The position numbers and the translations under genes were made by a program. A DNA stretch of 64,000 nucleotides. Origin: Yinghuangia aomiensis. GTDB lineage: Bacteria; Actinomycetota; Actinomycetes; Streptomycetales; Streptomycetaceae. The stretch lies in the NCBI RefSeq assembly GCF_039542225.1, contig NZ_BAABHS010000031.1:1-64000 (forward strand), written 5' to 3'. Below the pieces are notes generated by a model. The model saw nothing but the letters and a program-made list of their open reading frames with translations. It made no database searches and was not told the origin of the DNA. Below, piece after piece: positions 60,053-64,000 of the stretch (positions within the stretch are counted from its first letter, which is position 1; each line of letters begins with the position of its first letter).

Positions 60053-61327
60053 TCAGCCGCGCGCGGCGGCGCGGACTGCGGACGTGAACAGGTCGAGGCC
60101 TTCGTCGAGTTCGTCCTGGGCGATGGTCAACGGGGGCATCAGTTTGACCACTTCGCCGCGCGGGCCGGACGTCTCGACGAGCAGGCCGCGGCGGAACGCC
60201 TCGGCGCTGATGCGGTCGGCGGTGTCCGGGTCCTCGAAGGTGAGGCCGCGGACGAGGCCGACGCCGCGCTGCTCGGCGCCGAGCCCGGCGAACTCGTCGA
60301 CGAGGTCGCCGAGGACGCGCCCGATCTGCTCGCCGGACGCGAACACGTCCTTCTCCAGAGCGTCGTCGCGCCAGTAGTCCAGCGCGGCGGTCGCCGTGAC
60401 GAAGGCCGGGTTGTAACCGCGGAACGTGCCGTTGTGCTCGCCGGGCGACCAGACGTCCAGCTCGCGGCGGAACAGGGTGACCGCCATCGGCAGGCCGTAG
60501 CCGCTGATGGACTTCGACAGGCACACGATGTCGGGGGTGATCCCGGCGGCTTCGAAGCTGAAGAACGGGCCGGTGCGGCCGCAGCCCATCTGCACGTCGT
60601 CGACGATCAGCAGGATGTCGTGCCGCTTGCACAACTCGGCCAGCCCGCGCAGCCATTCGGCGCGCGCGACGTTGATGCCGCCCTCACCCTGCACGGTCTC
60701 GACGATGACCGCGGCCGGCTTGTTGAGCCCGCTGCCGCTGTCCTCCAGCAGGCTTTCGAACCACAGGAAGTCGGGGGTGCGGCCGCCGAGGTAGTTGTCG
60801 TACGGCATCGGCGTGGCGTGCACGAGCGGAATGCCCGCGCCGGCGCGCTTCATCGAGTTGCCGGTGACGGCGAGCGCGCCGAGGGTCATGCCGTGGAACG
60901 CGTTCGTGAAGCCCACGACCGCTTCGCGTCCGGTGACCTTGCGGGCCAGTTTGAGGGCCGCCTCGACGGCGTTCGTGCCGGTGGGGCCGGGGAACTGGAC
61001 CTTGTAGTCGAGCGCGCGGGGTTTGAGGACCACCTCGTCGAACGTCTCCAGGAACGCCTGTTTGGCCTGCGTGGCCATGTCCAGCGCGTGGGTGAGGCCG
61101 TCGCGTTCCAGGTACGCGAGCAGGGGGCGCTTCATCCGCGGGTTGTTGTGCCCGTAGTTCAGCGCGCCGGCGCCGGCGAAGAAGTCGACCCAGCTGCGGC
61201 CGTCCGCGTCGTAGACGCGGGATCCGCGGGCCTGGTCGAAGACCGTCGGCCAGGTGCGGCAGTAGCCGCGCACTTCGGATTCGAGGGTCGTGAAGACGGG
61301 GGGCAGGTCCGTCACGCTCAAAAGCAT
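60053..61327 (-). CDS. ectB: Diaminobutyrate-2-oxoglutarate aminotransferase
   Basis: A 424-residue class III PLP aminotransferase, EctB, which makes L-2,4-diaminobutyrate from aspartate semialdehyde. Seen: LESEVRGYCRTWPTVFDQAR, VDFFAGAGALNYGHNNPRMK, FPGPTGTNAVEAALKLARKV, TNAFHGMTLGALAVTGN, DDVQMGCGRTG and the PLP Lys in CLSKSISGYGLPMA (~272). The ATG at 61327 has AGGA touching it; a TTG at 61321 or GTG at 61315 are better spaced, so the true start may be a few codons in. Second gene of ectABCD. Confidence 0.97.
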   Translation of the reverse strand: MLLSVTDLPPVFTTLESEVRGYCRTWPTVFDQARGSRVYDADGRSWVDFFAGAGALNYGHNNPRMKRPLLAYLERDGLTHALDMATQAKQAFLETFDEVVLKPRALDYKVQFPGPTGTNAVEAALKLARKVTGREAVVGFTNAFHGMTLGALAVTGNSMKRAGAGIPLVHATPMPYDNYLGGRTPDFLWFESLLEDSGSGLNKPAAVIVETVQGEGGINVARAEWLRGLAELCKRHDILLIVDDVQMGCGRTGPFFSFEAAGITPDIVCLSKSISGYGLPMAVTLFRRELDVWSPGEHNGTFRGYNPAFVTATAALDYWRDDALEKDVFASGEQIGRVLGDLVDEFAGLGAEQRGVGLVRGLTFEDPDTADRISAEAFRRGLLVETSGPRGEVVKLMPPLTIAQDELDEGLDLFTSAVRAAARG

Positions 61328-61373
61328 TCCTGACGTTGTGATGGTGAGGGGGCTTGGTGCCGGCGGCCGAGGG

Positions 61374-61889
61374 CTAGCCGCCGATCGGGTCGACCGGTCC
61401 TATGCGGAACAGGACTTCGGTTTCGTGCCCGCCTCCGGGGAACTGCGCGGCCGCGAACAGGTCGCACTCGCGCACGGGTGCGCCGCGGTCGCGGCCGAAG
61501 CCGCGGAACAGCGCCATCGAGGCGGTGTTCCCGGGGGTGACCGTGGCTTCCACGTACTTCTGGCCGAACCGGCCTCGGCGCTCCAGGAGTTCGTCGATCA
61601 TGCGGGCCGCGAGGCCGCGCTTGCGGGCGTCCGGGGCAACCGCGACCTGCCACACCATGAGGGTGTCGGGCACATCGGGCCGGACGTATCCGGTGACGAA
61701 TCCGCAAATCCTTCCGTCGTGTCGGGCGACCACCGACGTCGCCGCGAAATCCCGGCACCACAGCAAGTAGTGGTACGCCGAGTTCAGATCGAGCGAACCG
61801 GCATCGCGCGTCAGCCGCCACAGATCCGCACCGTCGTCGATGCCGGGAGCTTCGAGCACCAGGTTTTCGGCAAAGGGGTTCTGAGCCAT
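61374..61889 (-). CDS. ectA: L-2,4-diaminobutyrate acetyltransferase
   Basis: A 171-residue GNAT enzyme, EctA, that acetylates diaminobutyrate on the gamma amine. Seen: GSLDLNSAYHYLLWCRDFAA, CGFVTGYVRPDVPDTLMVWQ, VAVAPDARKRGLAARMIDEL (acetyl-CoA loop) and TVTPGNTASMALFRGFGRDR. First gene of the operon; ectB follows by 46 bp. The ATG at 61889 has only a weak AGGC leader. Confidence 0.96.
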   Translation of the reverse strand: MAQNPFAENLVLEAPGIDDGADLWRLTRDAGSLDLNSAYHYLLWCRDFAATSVVARHDGRICGFVTGYVRPDVPDTLMVWQVAVAPDARKRGLAARMIDELLERRGRFGQKYVEATVTPGNTASMALFRGFGRDRGAPVRECDLFAAAQFPGGGHETEVLFRIGPVDPIGG

Positions 61890-62325
61890 GCCTAGGCAAC
61901 TTACCGAGGACCCGCGTCCGGGCCGATTCGCCCTGGGGTTCCGTGTCGGCCCGTGATCGGCTACGTTCCGCGTGCCCCCGCCCGCGCGTAGCCCAGCCAC
62001 CCGGACGGCAAACATCACGACTGGATACCAGCGTGTCGAACGTCCGTCTTTCCGGCTTTTCTCTCTTCGCTACGGCTCGATTCCGCAGATCTTTTCGCAG
62101 CACTGACGAAGCGGCGGAGATTCTCGGCTTTCCCCCGAATGGCGGAACCGCTCGAACGCAAGTGCGGGGAGGCCGGAAATCGCCCCACACCCACCCCAGC
62201 GCTACCACGCGTCACAGAATTGTGAGGATCGCCACCCGACGGCGCGCCCTCCGGAGAGATCACCGCCAAAAACGGATAATCCGGACAGATTATGACATCG
62301 TGCGGTCGATCGCGGAGGCGAACGC
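61890..62325. other. Gene-free stretch between ectA and the MMPL gene
   Basis: 436 bp of divergent promoter space, with an AT-richer part near 62030-62300. On the minus strand GTTT (62013-62010) and GGGCTA (61994-61989) stand 15 bp apart, loosely like a stress (SigB-type) promoter for ect; the match is imperfect. No convincing gene. Confidence 0.5.
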
Positions 62326-64000
62326 TTGTCCACGTATCTCTTCCGGCTCGGACGCTGGGCGTTCCGGCGCCGCCGCCTCGTGCTCGGCATCTGGCTGCTC
62401 ATCGCCGTCGGCACCATCGTGACCGCGATTGCGAGCGGCGGGAAGACCAACGACACCTTCACCATCCCGGGCACCGAGTCGCAGCAGACCACCGATCTGC
62501 TCCAGAAGAAGCTCCCCGCACTCGCGGGCGGGCAGACGCAGGTGGTGTTCGCGGTACCCGGGGGCGCGAAGGTCGGCGACACCGCGTACCGCAACGGCAT
62601 CGAATCCGCCGTCGGGCGGATGAAGACGGTGCCGCAGGTCGTCTCCGTCTCCGACCCCTTCACCGACCAGGGCATCTCCCCCGACCAGCGCGTCGCCCTC
62701 GCCTATGTGCAGTACAACGGGCAGCCCGCGGACGTGAAGGACTCGTCCCTCGACGCCCTCGAAGACGCCAACGCACCGGCCAAGGCCGCGGGCGTCCAGG
62801 TCGAATACTCCGGCAGCGTCTTCCCCGGCTGGCGCATCGTGGTCTCCGAGGTGCCGGAGATCATCGGCCTGTGCGTCGCCTTCGTCATCCTCGTGATCGC
62901 CCTCGGCGCCCTCGTCGCCGCCGGCATGCCGATCCTCACCGCCATCATCGGCGTCGCCATCGCCCTCATGGGCGTCACCGCACTCGCCTCGGTGGTCAAC
63001 ATCGCGTCGGCCTCCACGACCGTCGCGATCATGCTCGGCCTGTCCTGCGGCATCGACTACGGCCTCTTCATCCTCTTCCGGCACCGCAACCAAGTGCTGC
63101 GCGGCATGGACGTCGAACACTCCGCCGCACTCGCCGCCGGCACCGCGGGCAGCTCCGTCGTGTTCGCCGCCCTCACCGTGATCATCGCGCTGTGCGGGCT
63201 GTCCGTCGTCGGCATCCCCTTCCTCACCGTCATGGGACTGTGCGCGGCAGGGGCGGTCGCCATCGCGCTGCTCATCGCGCTCACCCTGATTCCGGCGCTC
63301 TTCGGGTTCGCCGGCACCAAGGTCACCTCGTTCATCAGCACGCGGCTGCGCCCTCACCACCACGAGGACGTCGCCAAGACCTCGGCGTTGGAGCCGGCCC
63401 GCACGTTCGGGGCCCGGTGGGCCCGGTTCGTCGTGCACAACCGGATCGTCGTCACGATCGCGGGCGTCGCTTTCCTCCTTCTTCTTGCGGTGCCCGCGCT
63501 GGACATGCAGCTCGGCCTCCCGAGCGGGGCGTCGCAGCCGACGTCGAAGACGCAGCGCCGGGCGTACGACCTGACCGCGGAGCACTTCGGACCCGGCTAC
63601 AACGGGCCGCTGCTGGTGGTCGCCGACGGCACGGTCCAGCAGTCGTCGCTGGTGCAGCTCGCCGGGGTGCTCGCGCAGCAGCCCGACGTCGCCGTGGCGG
63701 CGCCGCTGGCGAACAACGGGCAGGTCGGCGTGGTCCGGGTGATCCCGCAGAGCGGGCCGAACGACACCGCGACCGCGGACCTCGTGCACGAGATCCGCGA
63801 CAACCGGGCGACGATCGAGGCGTCGGTCGGCGCGCCGATCCTGGTCGGCGGCACGACCGCGTCCAACATCGACGTGTCGCAGAAGCTCGCCGACGCCCTG
63901 CCGGTGTTCCTCGTGGTGGTGGTCGGGCTGGCGTTCGTCCTGCTGACGCTGGCGTTCCGGACGATCCTGGTGCCGATCAAGTCGATCCTCGGCTTCCTGC
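62326..64000 (+). CDS. MMPL-family transporter (3' end beyond window)
   Basis: 558 codons of an RND/MMPL exporter. TM1 lies near residues 13-38 (LVLGIWLLIAVGTIVTAIAS), a large extracytoplasmic domain follows (TESQQTTDLLQKKLPALAGG), then a TM bundle with GLSCGIDYGLFILFRHRN, the Asp-Tyr motif used in proton relay, and a second extracytoplasmic domain. Members export lipids, glycolipids or drugs. The TTG at 62326 has GGAGG 7 bases ahead and an upstream stop supports it. It is divergent from ectA. The gene continues past 64000. Confidence 0.93.
   Translation, partial: MSTYLFRLGRWAFRRRRLVLGIWLLIAVGTIVTAIASGGKTNDTFTIPGTESQQTTDLLQKKLPALAGGQTQVVFAVPGGAKVGDTAYRNGIESAVGRMKTVPQVVSVSDPFTDQGISPDQRVALAYVQYNGQPADVKDSSLDALEDANAPAKAAGVQVEYSGSVFPGWRIVVSEVPEIIGLCVAFVILVIALGALVAAGMPILTAIIGVAIALMGVTALASVVNIASASTTVAIMLGLSCGIDYGLFILFRHRNQVLRGMDVEHSAALAAGTAGSSVVFAALTVIIALCGLSVVGIPFLTVMGLCAAGAVAIALLIALTLIPALFGFAGTKVTSFISTRLRPHHHEDVAKTSALEPARTFGARWARFVVHNRIVVTIAGVAFLLLLAVPALDMQLGLPSGASQPTSKTQRRAYDLTAEHFGPGYNGPLLVVADGTVQQSSLVQLAGVLAQQPDVAVAAPLANNGQVGVVRVIPQSGPNDTATADLVHEIRDNRATIEASVGAPILVGGTTASNIDVSQKLADALPVFLVVVVGLAFVLLTLAFRTILVPIKSILGFL

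Overview
The window is a stretch of very GC-rich chromosome (strong G/C bias at third codon positions, many GTG and a few TTG starts, little space between genes). Gene content points to a filamentous actinomycete of the Streptomyces type: ectABCD, a CsoR/CopZ/CopA copper set, eukaryotic-type Ser/Thr kinase, AftB-like GT-C protein, ECF sigma with a YCII partner, SHOCT and RNHCP small proteins. I cannot fix the genus from sequence alone. No rRNA, tRNA, CRISPR array or prophage was seen. The only mobile-element trace is the 3' end of an IS5-type transposase at the left edge.

Layout. 1-3646: transposase remnant, atypical LuxR regulator, Ig-like/one-TM protein and an eCIS-core (DUF4157) metalloprotease-like protein. 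3768-8093: aldehyde dehydrogenase, MscL with a zinc-ribbon tail, TetR regulator, CaiB/BaiF CoA-transferase. 8219-11816: secreted intradiol-dioxygenase-like lipoprotein, hypothetical, Ser/Thr kinase. 11839-17080 (minus): psuK-psuG for pseudouridine breakdown, then a flavin amine oxidase-mtnK pair. 17189-26654: an unknown protein translationally coupled to an acyl-CoA-dehydrogenase-like protein, a lipoprotein, a two-domain AhpD-like protein divergent from an IclR regulator, a YCII-ECF sigma pair divergent from an MFS pump, DUF6325-SHOCT, and another AhpD-like protein.

27750-33701 is a copper regulon: csoR, copZ, a secreted His-rich protein and copA, with three copies of a (A/G)TACCC-N5-GGGTAT operator. 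One of these also lies in front of a divergent DHA2 MFS transporter. 33776-46698 is a mixed metabolic region (glutaredoxin-like, GNAT, PPOX, PLP decarboxylase, DUF2071, dienelactone hydrolase, an RHH-VOC-methyltransferase operon, a TetR-VOC pair, NTF2-like, tandem Lrp, GH3). 46792-54891: argG, AftB-like GT-C, fatty acid desaturase, an SDR-phosphotransferase pair and a P450.

55161-57510 is a compact glycan locus: a processive GT2 synthase, an overlapping 53-residue membrane protein and a secreted polysaccharide deacetylase. It faces two tandem RNHCP zinc-ribbon genes. 58697-61889 (minus) is ectA-ectB-ectC-ectD for 5-hydroxyectoine. An MMPL exporter starting at TTG 62326 runs off the right edge.

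A recurring trait is the 4-bp GTGA start/stop overlap, which I count at eight junctions. The parts I find most worth follow-up are the RHH-VOC-methyltransferase operon with its apparently leaderless, palindrome-covered promoter, the GT2-micropeptide-deacetylase locus, the extension of the CsoR regulon to an MFS pump, and several well-formed palindromic operators in divergent intergenic regions.
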